DNA from: Acidobacteriota bacterium
GTDB taxonomy: Bacteria > Acidobacteriota > Terriglobia > 2-12-FULL-54-10
Length of the DNA: 44,996 nucleotides
Assembly: GCA_016199675.1 (NCBI GenBank)
Contig: JACQGE010000067.1
Coordinates: 1-44,996, forward strand
Direction of reading: 5' to 3'
A model generated the notes under the pieces. The model did no database searches. It saw nothing but the letters and a program-made list of their open reading frames with translations, and was not told where the DNA came from. The position numbers and the translations under genes were made by a program. Below are positions 8,666 through 16,528 of this stretch, piece after piece. Every line of letters starts with the position of its first letter. Within the stretch, counting starts at the first letter, position 1.

Positions 8666-9211
8666 TTAGCCCCCGAGGTGCACATCCTGGGTATGGCGGT
8701 CCGGTGAGTGCCAGCGGCCCGTATTCGACGAGTATTGGCGGTATAGCGTGTGATCCAAACCGGACTCGGTGTCCCGCTCGTGGCCGGTGAACTTGTAGTT
8801 GTTGTCCAGGGTGTTGGTAATTACGCGCTCGCCGCCGTAGGGGTAAAAGTCCGATTCCTCCACCACCCCGCCCGTTGCGTTCGTCATCACCCGCGCGGAA
8901 CCCAGCCGGTCCGCGAGATAATAATAGACGTTGGCGCAATAAGTAGTAGGATCACAGCGCACAATGCGCTGGCCATTGAAGTAGATGTATTCCGCCGTGA
9001 CGGTTCCGCTCAGATCGCTCTCGGCCAGTACTTCCCCATTGATCCCATACCAGTACAGCTTCCCGCTTGGATGACTCGTTTGCTGCGCCGGATTTCTCCC
9101 CGACGAGCCGCGACTATGCCCGCCAGCGATCTTGGCCACGCGCCGCCCGTCCCCATCATAAAGGTACTTGTAGCCCGACGTAAAATCCATGGGGGCATTC
9201 GGGAAAGTCAT
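8666..9211 (-). pseudogene. Truncated Rhs/YD-repeat tip fragment
   Basis: Second, shortened copy of the Rhs core tip encoded at 9890-11527. It starts abruptly at the YLYDGDGRRVAK motif with no upstream YD repeats. It runs through the conserved core (YYYLADRLGSARVMTN, YKFTGHERD, SGLDHTLYRQYSS) to RWHSPDRH and then ends eight residues later. Those last residues are read from the palindromic repeat at 8616-8697, not from a toxin domain. There is thus neither a 5' shell nor a C-terminal effector, and I regard it as a displaced tip disrupted by the repeat. A 116-bp block is identical to the other copy. An ORF of 181 aa remains open, so some product could be made. Confidence 0.75.
8850..8965. repeat. 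116-bp block identical to 10794-10909
   Basis: Read by eye, this stretch of the Rhs fragment matches 10794-10909 in the longer Rhs gene base for base, while flanking coding sequence differs at scattered positions. The two copies are in the same orientation, 1.94 kb apart. Uneven similarity of this kind suggests recent gene conversion or recombination between tips. Confidence 0.8.
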
Positions 9212-9286
9212 ACGTGAAACCTCTTCTATGATTCGGCACGTCGCAGTAGCGGGATTAGGGACATTTTTGGACGAACGAAATCGAAA

Positions 9287-9865
9287 TCAAGGCCGTGGTA
9301 GCAACAGTGTGGCATCCGAGTATGGCTTGTCAGGAATTACGACGTTTCCAGAATCCTCTTTTTCATCTAATGGTCGTGCCGGTGGTATATTGGGACTTTC
9401 TGGATAGGCCTTGCCATCGAAAGGAAATTCTGCTTCGTAGAAGGGCTTCCCTCCCCCACCTGCGGTAGCCGATAGACTTCGCCAACCGTGGGAGGACTTC
9501 TGTAAGACTCGGATGGGTGCCGAAGCTGCGACAATATCACCAACAATTTTAAATCCCTCCCCTTCGGGTTTAAGTACTAGCGTGGTGCAGCCCCCAGACC
9601 CACACATTGGAGTGCCAACTAGATGCACAATTGCTTCCTTTTTGCCATCGTCGTTTAGATCGATAAAAGCTGCATAGTATCGAATTTCTAAATCGGCTCT
9701 TCGCAACATCGTCTCTGCAGTGCTGTATTTTTGCATAAGAAATTTACGAAGGGATTCGGAAAGCTCCGAGTCAGAATTTGCATCTTGCCATGCGCATTGA
9801 CCAAGGGCCACGATGCAAGACAAGCAAGTGACCAAAATTATCTCTAGTCTGAACCTCATTCTCAT
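9287..9865 (-). CDS. Secreted protein, possible immunity partner of Rhs-transglycosylase
   Basis: I do not recognise a named family. The protein has 192 aa with a signal peptide (LEIILVTCLSCIVALG; the Cys residues leave a lipoprotein possible) and a mature globular part. It contains AAFIDLNDDGKKEAIVHLVG, a pattern seen in periplasmic proteins with short Asp-rich turns, followed by a CGSGGC motif and KIVGDI. It lies 24 bp downstream of the Rhs-transglycosylase gene on the same strand, before the broken second Rhs tip, which is where immunity genes sit in Rhs and contact-dependent systems. Since the effector domain would act on peptidoglycan, an immunity protein would need to be periplasmic, and this one appears exported. 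The immunity role is inference from position and signal. Confidence 0.6.
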   Translation of the reverse strand: MRMRFRLEIILVTCLSCIVALGQCAWQDANSDSELSESLRKFLMQKYSTAETMLRRADLEIRYYAAFIDLNDDGKKEAIVHLVGTPMCGSGGCTTLVLKPEGEGFKIVGDIVAASAPIRVLQKSSHGWRSLSATAGGGGKPFYEAEFPFDGKAYPESPNIPPARPLDEKEDSGNVVIPDKPYSDATLLLPRP

Positions 9866-9889
9866 TTAAATTCTCGTTTCTGGAGTTAC

Positions 9890-11527
9890 TCAATCGAAGC
9901 AAGCTCCAGCGCCAGCGAGCACGTTGTTTGCATATCCTTCAGTGACCCGCGAAATCCTATCAAGGTCAGGCAGTCTACTTTTTGTTCCCTCCAACCCCAG
10001 ATTGTATGCAGAAGCAGTTAACCAATCTCTATACCCTAAGTCCAAACCGGCGTTCTGAATCGCAGGAGTAAGCTGGTTCATCAGCCATCGTATATGCTCC
10101 GCAGCAGTATCAGCAGCGATCAAAGGATTTTTGGCATCATCATCAGAAATGTTAGGAAAGGCTTTTCGCGTGAGTTGGAACATCCCTCGGGCGGGATTAT
10201 CGGGGTCTTTTGGGTTGGCGTTCCACGCATCCGCAACAAGATCACTTTCAACAGTCGCAATAGCTCCCAGCAGGTGATAGTCGATGCCGTACTTTGCCGC
10301 CTTATCCTTGAACAGTTGAGTATTTGCCTTTATTCTTTGCACTATCTCGGTTGAAGCTTTCCCGAGGCCGTCAAGTGCCCTAGCACAATCCTTATTCACT
10401 CCAAGTTTTTTCACTAGGTCATTAAGGTCATCCTCATACGAATCATGCGGCGCATCACCATCAATTTCGTGCTGACGGCTCATTGCGCCGGAAAACACAG
10501 CGAAGCGCAGCCAGTCGTTGTCAGTCCGGCGGGAAGCATTACTAATAATTCTCCCATCGGGATCAGTGAAATTGCACGGGCTGTTTGCGCCATAGCTATA
10601 TCTATTCAACGACTGCGGATTTGCTGGTGTTCCCTGATGACGGTCCGGCGAGTGCCAGCGGCCCAGATTCGATGAATATTGCCGGTGCAGTGTGTGGTCC
10701 AAACCGCTTTCGGCATCCCGCTCGTGGCCTGTGAACTTGTAGTTGTTGTCCAGGGTATCCGTAATTACGCGCTCGCCGCCGTAGGGGTAAAAATCCGATT
10801 CCTCCACCACCCCGCCCGTTGCGTTCGTCATCACCCGCGCGGAACCCAGCCGGTCCGCGAGATAATAATAGACGTTGGCGCAATAAGTAGTAGGATCACA
10901 GCGCACAATCCGCTGCCCGTTAAAGTAGATGTATTCCGCCGTGATGTTGCCGCTCAGGTCGCTTTCCGCCAGTACTTCCCCATTCACCCCATACCAGTAC
11001 AGCTTCCCGCTGGGATTCCGGGTCTGTCGCACCGGATTTCTCCCCGACGAGCCACGACTATGCCCGCCAGCGATCTTGGCCACGCGCCGCCCGTCGCCAT
11101 CATAAAGGTAGGTATAACCTGCGGTGGCGCTCATCCTCCCCTCGGCGTTCCAGGTGAAGCTGGAATAGCCATCCGTCGCCACATTGCCCGCCGCATCATA
11201 CGTGAAGCCGGTGTTGGTAACCCGATTATTGGCCGTGTTGATGCCCAGGCTCAGGTATTCCCCGGCACAACCGCCGGATACGGGGCCAATCTGCGAAAGA
11301 TTGGCATAGCGGTCGTAGGTGTACTGTTCGCTCCAGCAATTCGCGCCCGAGGTAGCCGTGCTCTGCGCGGTGGCAAGGCGGTTCATTTCATCATAAGTAT
11401 ACGCCTGGCTGCGGCCTGAGACGAGATTAGCCGCTCCAGGAATCCGGCGTGGGACGAAAATGTCCTGGAAAACGAGAGTGCGAAGAATTCCGCGATTCAC
11501 TCCCCAATGCTGAGTAACTTGACCCAC
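9890..11527 (-). CDS. Rhs core tip with C-terminal lytic transglycosylase-like domain
   Basis: Orphan Rhs-type polymorphic-toxin gene, 545 aa. Residues about 40-300 are YD repeats and the Rhs-associated core, ending at NRYSYGANSPCNFTDPDGR, the usual boundary after which the variable domain starts. Residues about 400-540 resemble an SLT/lysozyme-like fold: IATVESDL supplies a candidate catalytic Glu and ARGMFQLTRKAF matches the family's G-x-MQ-x-x-P/K region. The predicted action is glycan-strand cleavage in peptidoglycan. The start is a GTG, and the large N-terminal shell expected of a full Rhs protein (over 1000 aa) is missing, so this may be a 5'-truncated cassette. A secreted 192-aa gene follows 24 bp later. 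No signal peptide or PAAR/VgrG partner is visible. Confidence 0.75.
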   Translation of the reverse strand: MGQVTQHWGVNRGILRTLVFQDIFVPRRIPGAANLVSGRSQAYTYDEMNRLATAQSTATSGANCWSEQYTYDRYANLSQIGPVSGGCAGEYLSLGINTANNRVTNTGFTYDAAGNVATDGYSSFTWNAEGRMSATAGYTYLYDGDGRRVAKIAGGHSRGSSGRNPVRQTRNPSGKLYWYGVNGEVLAESDLSGNITAEYIYFNGQRIVRCDPTTYCANVYYYLADRLGSARVMTNATGGVVEESDFYPYGGERVITDTLDNNYKFTGHERDAESGLDHTLHRQYSSNLGRWHSPDRHQGTPANPQSLNRYSYGANSPCNFTDPDGRIISNASRRTDNDWLRFAVFSGAMSRQHEIDGDAPHDSYEDDLNDLVKKLGVNKDCARALDGLGKASTEIVQRIKANTQLFKDKAAKYGIDYHLLGAIATVESDLVADAWNANPKDPDNPARGMFQLTRKAFPNISDDDAKNPLIAADTAAEHIRWLMNQLTPAIQNAGLDLGYRDWLTASAYNLGLEGTKSRLPDLDRISRVTEGYANNVLAGAGACFD

Positions 11528-11604
11528 TTACTCCAGTTTCCCGGACTACCTTGTTAACAATTAACTCCCCTAATTTGTATTACTTATTTTTTCTGGACAT
11601 ATTG

Positions 11605-11617
11605 GCAAGATATTTGC
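11605..11617. promoter_or_regulatory. Candidate dyad upstream of the Rrf2 gene
   Basis: GCAA-GATAT-TTGC is a short inverted repeat 20 bp before the Rrf2 start, inside an AT-rich stretch that should also hold its promoter. Rrf2 regulators often control their own gene. The dyad is short and could be chance. Confidence 0.25.
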
Positions 11618-11636
11618 TTTTCGTGCTTCCTTACTC

Positions 11637-12116
11637 ATGCTGACCATTTCCAGAGAAGCAGATTACGCAACTCGCTTGATAGTCCATATGGCTGTCTCGA
11701 CGCCACAGAGGCTTCAGGCCAAGACCCTGGCAGAGGCCGAACGGATTCCGGAAAGTTTTTTGTTCAAGATTTTACAGCTTCTCATGCGGCATCGTCTGGT
11801 GCGGTCTTATCGGGGTGTGTACGGAGGATATCAACTGGCTATGGACCCCGCCAAGCTGACTCTGTACCGGTTGCTGGAGATTGTGGAAGGGCCTATCGGC
11901 CTTAACGTGTGTGTTGCTTCGGGGATTGGATGCGAATTAAGCGCCGGATGCGGGGTCCACGACGTCTGGGTGGTGGCGCAGGCCCAGCTTCGGCAGACTC
12001 TGGAGAGCGTAACCGTGGCCGAGTTGGCCCAGCGCACGCTGGAAAAGCGGCGAATTTTAGCGGCGAGGACGGGGGACAGTGGCCGGTTGCAAAGGCAGGA
12101 AGGGGCTCGGCCCTAA
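11637..12116 (+). CDS. Rrf2-family regulator with Fe-S type cysteine triad
   Basis: Winged-helix regulator of 159 aa. It starts MLTISREADYATRLIVHMA, the standard Rrf2 N-terminus, and has the wing sequence YRGVYGGYQLA. Cysteines at 92, 99 and 105 (C-x6-C-x5-C) match the position of the [2Fe-2S]/[4Fe-4S] ligands in IscR and NsrR, so it probably senses iron-sulfur status, NO or redox. It lies 77 bp upstream of cytochrome oxidase subunit II on the same strand and is the likely regulator of that cluster. The C-terminal 40 residues are basic and may be disordered. Which signal it reads cannot be told from sequence. Confidence 0.88.
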   Translation: MLTISREADYATRLIVHMAVSTPQRLQAKTLAEAERIPESFLFKILQLLMRHRLVRSYRGVYGGYQLAMDPAKLTLYRLLEIVEGPIGLNVCVASGIGCELSAGCGVHDVWVVAQAQLRQTLESVTVAELAQRTLEKRRILAARTGDSGRLQRQEGARP

Positions 12117-12193
12117 GGTGGCCGCCCTTCCTGCCTTTCTCTGCGCAAGTCGGCGCCAGTTTTGAGGAAGAAAACAAGAGAGGAGAGACTGGA

Positions 12194-13012
12194 ATGCGTG
12201 AGACAAGTGGGAGAGGGGAAGGACGGTTGGTGGCTGTCGTCATGTGGTTGATCCCTCTGGCGGCGGTTGCCGCTGGCATGCACCATTGGCTTCCAAAGAT
12301 GGCCTCGGAGCATGGAGCCGGCATTGACCGTATGCTCCACTACCTGCTAATTACCGTCGGAGGCCTCTTTGTTACAGGCCATGTAGTCTTCGGCTATTTC
12401 CTGTGGCGCTTCAGCGGCGCGCGCCGGGCGGCTTTCCGGCTCCCCAGTGTGCGCACCGAGCGCAAATGGTCGCTCATTCCCATCATCGCCTTGTCGTTGA
12501 TTGCCGAAGGAGGCGTTTTTGTTCTTGGACTTCCTGTCTGGGCCAAGCTCTATGCGGCTGCCCCGCCGGCGGATGCAGTTTTCGTGGAGGTAACCGCGGA
12601 GCAGTTTGCCTGGAATGTTCGGTATCCCGGCGCGGATGGCAAATTTGGTCGTACCTTGACGCAACTGCTGAGCCTCTCGAATCCTCTGGGATTGGATCGG
12701 GAAGACTTGGCGGCCCGTGATGACATTGTTCTTCTGAGTGAAATCTATTTGCCCGTTAACCGCCCCGCTCGCATCCGGCTGCGATCGAAAGACGTTCTCC
12801 ATAGCTTCTTTCTGCCGCATCAGCGCATCAAGCAGGATATTGTGCCGGGGATGACAATCGAAACTAGGTTTGTCCCAACTGAAACAGGGACTTATGAAAT
12901 CGCATGCGCCGAGCTATGCGGGTTCGGGCACTATCAGATGCGTGGTTTGGTCCATGTGGTGTCGGAAGAAGAATTCAATCAGTGGCTCAGCGAGCAATCC
13001 CCCTATTTCTAA
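12194..13012 (+). CDS. Cytochrome c oxidase subunit II (CuA)
   Basis: Accepts electrons from cytochrome c through the dinuclear CuA centre. CuA ligands are clear: an upstream His in VLHSFFLPH and the cluster CAELCGFGHYQM. No cytochrome c domain is fused, so this is aa3- rather than caa3-type. There are three hydrophobic segments in the first 115 residues (AVVMWLIPLAAVAAGM, LLITVGGLFVTGHVVFGYFL, IPIIALSLIAEGGVFVLGL), one more than the usual two. The track ORF starts at 11909 inside the Rrf2 gene. The ATG at 12194 is the real start: it is preceded by AGAGGAGAG and the upstream extension is low-complexity antisense-like sequence. It is first of the cox operon. Confidence 0.9.
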   Translation: MRETSGRGEGRLVAVVMWLIPLAAVAAGMHHWLPKMASEHGAGIDRMLHYLLITVGGLFVTGHVVFGYFLWRFSGARRAAFRLPSVRTERKWSLIPIIALSLIAEGGVFVLGLPVWAKLYAAAPPADAVFVEVTAEQFAWNVRYPGADGKFGRTLTQLLSLSNPLGLDREDLAARDDIVLLSEIYLPVNRPARIRLRSKDVLHSFFLPHQRIKQDIVPGMTIETRFVPTETGTYEIACAELCGFGHYQMRGLVHVVSEEEFNQWLSEQSPYF

Positions 13013-13074
13013 AGGTCGATGCACAGCCACCGAAAACTGTCCAAGTTTCAATTTTGTTAGAGGAGGCATGAAGT

Positions 13075-14847
13075 ATGGCTCAAACGCATGTTGGCGAAGC
13101 CGTTCACGAGCCGCAGAGTTTTCTTCGCCGCTACATTTTTAGCATGGATCACAAGGTGATCGGCTTGCAGTACCTCCTGACGGCGATGGCCGTGGCGCTG
13201 ATCGCCGGGTTGCTGGCAATGTGGATACGCCTGCAACTGGCCTGGCCTGGAGCGCAATGGCCTTTGCTGGGGAAGTTATTTCCGGACGGAATGTCGGGCG
13301 GCGTGATGAAGCCGGAATTTTATCTCTCTCTGGTAACAATGCATGGCACGTTGATGGTCTTTTTTGTCGTTTCCTTTGCTCTAATTGGCGGCTTCGGTAA
13401 CTATCTGATCCCCCTGCAAATCGGAGCGCGCGATATGGCCTTTCCTCTTCTGAACATGCTTTCCTACTGGGTGGCGCTCCTGGCGACGTTCGTCATGCTG
13501 TCCTCGTTTCTTGTAGAAGGGGGGGCGGCTGCCTCCGGCTGGACGGCTTATCCGCCCTTGAGCGCCGTCGCCCAAGCGATTCCCGGCTCCGCGATGGGAC
13601 AGACACTATGGATTCTGGGCATGGCGTTGTTCATTGTCTCTTTCACAATGGGGGGCCTCAATTACTTTGCCACCATCGTGAATTCCAGGGCCAGAGGGAT
13701 GTCTTTTATGCGGCTGCCGATGACCACCTGGACCTTATTTCTGGCGACCATCATCGGCCTGTTGTCTTTCCCTCCCCTGACCGCCGCAGCGATCCTGTTG
13801 CTGTTCGACCGCCACGGTGGGACCAGCTTTTTCCTGCCCGCTGGCCTTTTCTTCGGCAACCATACCTTGCCCAATCAGGGCGGCACGCCCCTGTTGTGGC
13901 AGCACCTGTTCTGGTTCCTGGGACACCCGGAAGTCTATGTTCTGATTTTGCCGGCGCTCGGCATTGCGTTTGACGTCTTGGCTCCTTTCATTCGCAAGCC
14001 GATCTTCGGTCACCGCATGACGATCTATTCTTTGTGGGCCATTGGTTTGTTGAGCATGATTGTTTGGGGACATCACATGTATGTCAGTGGGATGAATCCC
14101 TATTTGGGAGAGTTTTTTTCGGTAGGCACTTTGCTCATCACTATTCCTTCGGCCATCATCGGCTTGAATCTGATCGCCAGCTTGTGGGGAGCCAGCATCC
14201 GTTTCACCACGGCGATGCTGTTCGCGCTGGGAATCATTGCCTTATTCGGGTTAGGCGGCATGGGAGGGATTTTCCTGGGCACAGCGACTGCGGATATTTA
14301 CCTGCATGACACATATTTTGTCGTGGGCCACTTCCATTTCATGATTGGCGGCGTCACCCTGTTTGCCATCTTCGCGGGAGTTTATTACTGGTTCCCCAAA
14401 ATGTTTGGGCGGTTGATGAACGAGAAACTGGGGAAGGTGCATTTTTGGCTGACGATCGCCGGTTTTTATGGAGTGTTCCTAACCCAGCACTTCTTGGGAC
14501 TCGGCGGGATGCCACGGCGCTATTATTCTTTTGAGAATTTCGATTTCCTGGAGCCGATTCGCGACCTGAATTTGTTGGTTTCTGGCAGCGCCTTTGTTTT
14601 GGGATCGGTCCAACTTCTCTTCCTATTCAACTTTTTCTGGAGCCTGTGGCGGGGGCCGGTCGCGGCACGCAATCCCTGGAAAGCCACGACGCTGGAATGG
14701 ACAGCACCCTCCCCACCTCCTCATGGAAATTGGGGCGAAGTATCCCCCAGTGTTTACCGTTGGGCTTACGAATATAACGTTCCGGGCGAGGAACAGGACT
14801 ACACCCTCCAGACAGCTCCACCAAGCGATGTGCCTGTGACACTTTAA
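13075..14847 (+). CDS. Cytochrome c oxidase subunit I, K-channel residues missing
   Basis: Catalytic heme-copper subunit reducing oxygen to water. Metal ligands are present: the heme a His in MHGTLMVFF, CuB/His-Tyr in GHPEVYVLILP, CuB pair HHMYVSGM, and both hemes in HDTYFVVGHFHFM. GHPEVY retains the Glu (E286 here) and Tyr (Y288), which marks A1-type enzymes. D-channel residues N109, D120 and N127 are in place. The K channel is not: where PTGIK is expected the protein reads PSAII (residues 358-362), so the lysine is Ile362 and the Thr is Ser359. The channel serine after LPALGIA is Phe299. A GAGGAGG Shine-Dalgarno precedes the ATG. The 590-aa length is slightly long, owing to the C-terminal tail. 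Confidence 0.95.
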   Translation: MAQTHVGEAVHEPQSFLRRYIFSMDHKVIGLQYLLTAMAVALIAGLLAMWIRLQLAWPGAQWPLLGKLFPDGMSGGVMKPEFYLSLVTMHGTLMVFFVVSFALIGGFGNYLIPLQIGARDMAFPLLNMLSYWVALLATFVMLSSFLVEGGAAASGWTAYPPLSAVAQAIPGSAMGQTLWILGMALFIVSFTMGGLNYFATIVNSRARGMSFMRLPMTTWTLFLATIIGLLSFPPLTAAAILLLFDRHGGTSFFLPAGLFFGNHTLPNQGGTPLLWQHLFWFLGHPEVYVLILPALGIAFDVLAPFIRKPIFGHRMTIYSLWAIGLLSMIVWGHHMYVSGMNPYLGEFFSVGTLLITIPSAIIGLNLIASLWGASIRFTTAMLFALGIIALFGLGGMGGIFLGTATADIYLHDTYFVVGHFHFMIGGVTLFAIFAGVYYWFPKMFGRLMNEKLGKVHFWLTIAGFYGVFLTQHFLGLGGMPRRYYSFENFDFLEPIRDLNLLVSGSAFVLGSVQLLFLFNFFWSLWRGPVAARNPWKATTLEWTAPSPPPHGNWGEVSPSVYRWAYEYNVPGEEQDYTLQTAPPSDVPVTL

Positions 14848-14864
14848 AGCGAGGAGAAGAAGCA

Positions 14865-15530
14865 ATGCCAGATGTATTCATTAATGCCCTCATTGCAGAG
14901 AAAAACCAAACGGCGCAGATCGGAACCTCGGCGCCCGCAGCCTGGAAAAACTTTGAGCGAGCGGCAGAAGCTCGCTCCGAGGAGGCCCTTCCTTATACCG
15001 ACGCGGACCTGGGGCTGTGGGGCTTGCTGGCTACTGTGGCCATGTTGTTCGCCGGATTTACCAGCGCCTATCTCGTCCGCCGGGTATCTGGAGACTGGCA
15101 GCCCATTGCCCCTCCCGGCTTGCTTTACGTGAATACCATCATCCTGCTTCTCAGCAGCATAACGTTGGAAGTAGCCCGCCTTTCCCGCCGCTCTGGCCGG
15201 CAAACCGCATTTCATTTCTGGACATCGGCAAGCACGCTATTGGGAATGGCATTTCTCGGCGGGCAGGTTCTAGCTTGGCGGCAGTTGCAAGTCATGGGGA
15301 TTTTTCTGCCCACCAGCGCGCACAGTTCTTTTTTTTATCTACTGACGGGACTTCATGGAGTGCATCTGTTAGGAGGCGTTTTCGGCTTGCTCTACGCCAT
15401 TCGTCGAGCCTGGAGTTATGACAGCGATCCGGTGTTTGAGCCAGCCGCTCTCCGCCTGACTGCTTTTTATTGGCACTTCCTGACGGGAATCTGGATTTAT
15501 CTATTCTTCTTACTGTTTGTCTGGCGTTAA
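14865..15530 (+). CDS. Cytochrome c oxidase subunit III (first copy)
   Basis: Membrane subunit of the oxidase, five helices in 221 aa after a 45-residue soluble N-terminal tail. Family marks are the late segment LLTGLHGVHLLGGVFGLLY and the ending YWHFLTGIWIYLFFLLFVWR. An AGGAG Shine-Dalgarno precedes the start, 17 bp after subunit I. In characterised oxidases this subunit stabilises the catalytic core and protects it against turnover inactivation. A second, different subunit III-like gene follows directly. Confidence 0.88.
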   Translation: MPDVFINALIAEKNQTAQIGTSAPAAWKNFERAAEARSEEALPYTDADLGLWGLLATVAMLFAGFTSAYLVRRVSGDWQPIAPPGLLYVNTIILLLSSITLEVARLSRRSGRQTAFHFWTSASTLLGMAFLGGQVLAWRQLQVMGIFLPTSAHSSFFYLLTGLHGVHLLGGVFGLLYAIRRAWSYDSDPVFEPAALRLTAFYWHFLTGIWIYLFFLLFVWR

Positions 15531-15551
15531 ACACAGGGAAAGGAATTTTTG

Positions 15552-16172
15552 ATGGCGCAAGCACAAGTCTTAGAACGATTGGAGACGATGGAATCGACCT
15601 GGACAGTGGAATCGCCGTGGGGCGTGAGTTGGCAGAAACTGATGATGTGGATTTTTATCGCCGGTGATGCGCTGTTGTTCGCAGGTCTGCTGGCGAGCTA
15701 CGGGTTTGTGCGGCTGGCGAGTCCCGCTTGGCCAAAACAATCGGAAGTTTTCCACCTGGAACTAATCGGCTTGATGACGTTTGTCTTAATCTCCAGCAGC
15801 GCCACCATGGCCTCGGCGGTGGGCGCTGCCCAACGCGGCGATCATGCTCGGGCAACACGGTTCCTCTGGCTGACGATTCTTGGCGGCTTGGGCTTCCTGG
15901 GGATGCAAGCTTACGAATGGACGACTCTTTTCGAAGAAGGGGCGAGGCTGACTACAAATCCCTGGGGCGTGCCACAATTTGGCGCTTCTTTCTTTGTTAT
16001 CACTGGTTTTCACGGCTCCCATGTCTGGAGTGGCCTTGTGATCCTGGCTATCGTGGCGCTGCGCTCGCTCAAAGGGCGCGCTACGGCTCAAGGAGTGGAA
16101 CTGGCAGGACTCTACTGGCATTTTGTGGACTTGGTTTGGGTTTTCATTTTTACTCTTTTTTATCTTGTTTGA
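15552..16172 (+). CDS. Second subunit III-like protein of the oxidase cluster
   Basis: Second member of the subunit III family, about 206 aa with five or more helices. Conserved pieces are ITGFHGSHVWSGLVILAIVAL and LYWHFVDLVWVFIFTLFYLV, closer to classical CoxC/CyoC endings than the first copy. The track start (15549) is a TTG; the ATG next to it at 15552 follows AAAGGAA and is preferred. The two copies differ along their length, so this is an old duplication and not an assembly artefact. Paired subunit III genes also occur in other acidobacterial and related oxidase operons. Whether both enter one complex is unknown. Confidence 0.85.
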   Translation: MAQAQVLERLETMESTWTVESPWGVSWQKLMMWIFIAGDALLFAGLLASYGFVRLASPAWPKQSEVFHLELIGLMTFVLISSSATMASAVGAAQRGDHARATRFLWLTILGGLGFLGMQAYEWTTLFEEGARLTTNPWGVPQFGASFFVITGFHGSHVWSGLVILAIVALRSLKGRATAQGVELAGLYWHFVDLVWVFIFTLFYLV

Positions 16173-16207
16173 TGGGAATCAATGCTTAAAGGAAAAGAGA
16201 AATCGAA

Positions 16208-16513
16208 ATGGCAAAATCACTTTCGGGAACAGGATACGGATTGTACTGGAAGACCTGGGGCTACTTACTGGCTCTCACTTTAGGGATGCTGGTGTCAGAA
16301 TATCTGGCTCTGCCGAGAAGTTTCCTCCTCTCGTTGCTGCTGGCGGCGATGCTTATAAAGGCGGCGTTGATTGGCGCGAACTTCATGCATCTGCGCTTTG
16401 AGAAGCTCGGCTTGGTGCTGGCGATCACGGTGGGAATCCTGGCGACCGGAGCTGTCCTCTTTTTCCTGATCGCCTTCGACGGAGTTCACGTTTTCCGATT
16501 AGCGTCTCAGTGA
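16208..16513 (+). CDS. Cytochrome c oxidase subunit IV (prokaryotic type)
   Basis: Small three-helix subunit of 101 aa. The central LIKAALIGANFMHLRFEKLGL matches the signature of bacterial subunit IV (CyoD/CoxD-like). It lies 35 bp after the second subunit III and completes the structural oxidase genes. In known enzymes the subunit helps assembly around CuB and is not catalytic. Confidence 0.85.
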   Translation: MAKSLSGTGYGLYWKTWGYLLALTLGMLVSEYLALPRSFLLSLLLAAMLIKAALIGANFMHLRFEKLGLVLAITVGILATGAVLFFLIAFDGVHVFRLASQ

Positions 16514-16528
16514 TCATGGGAGAAGGAA

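Noticed and set aside
11909-12193. N-terminal 95-residue extension of oxidase subunit II in the ORF track
   Set aside because: It overlaps the Rrf2 gene in another frame, is rich in Arg/Gly without domain sense, and the ATG at 12194 has a clear Shine-Dalgarno.
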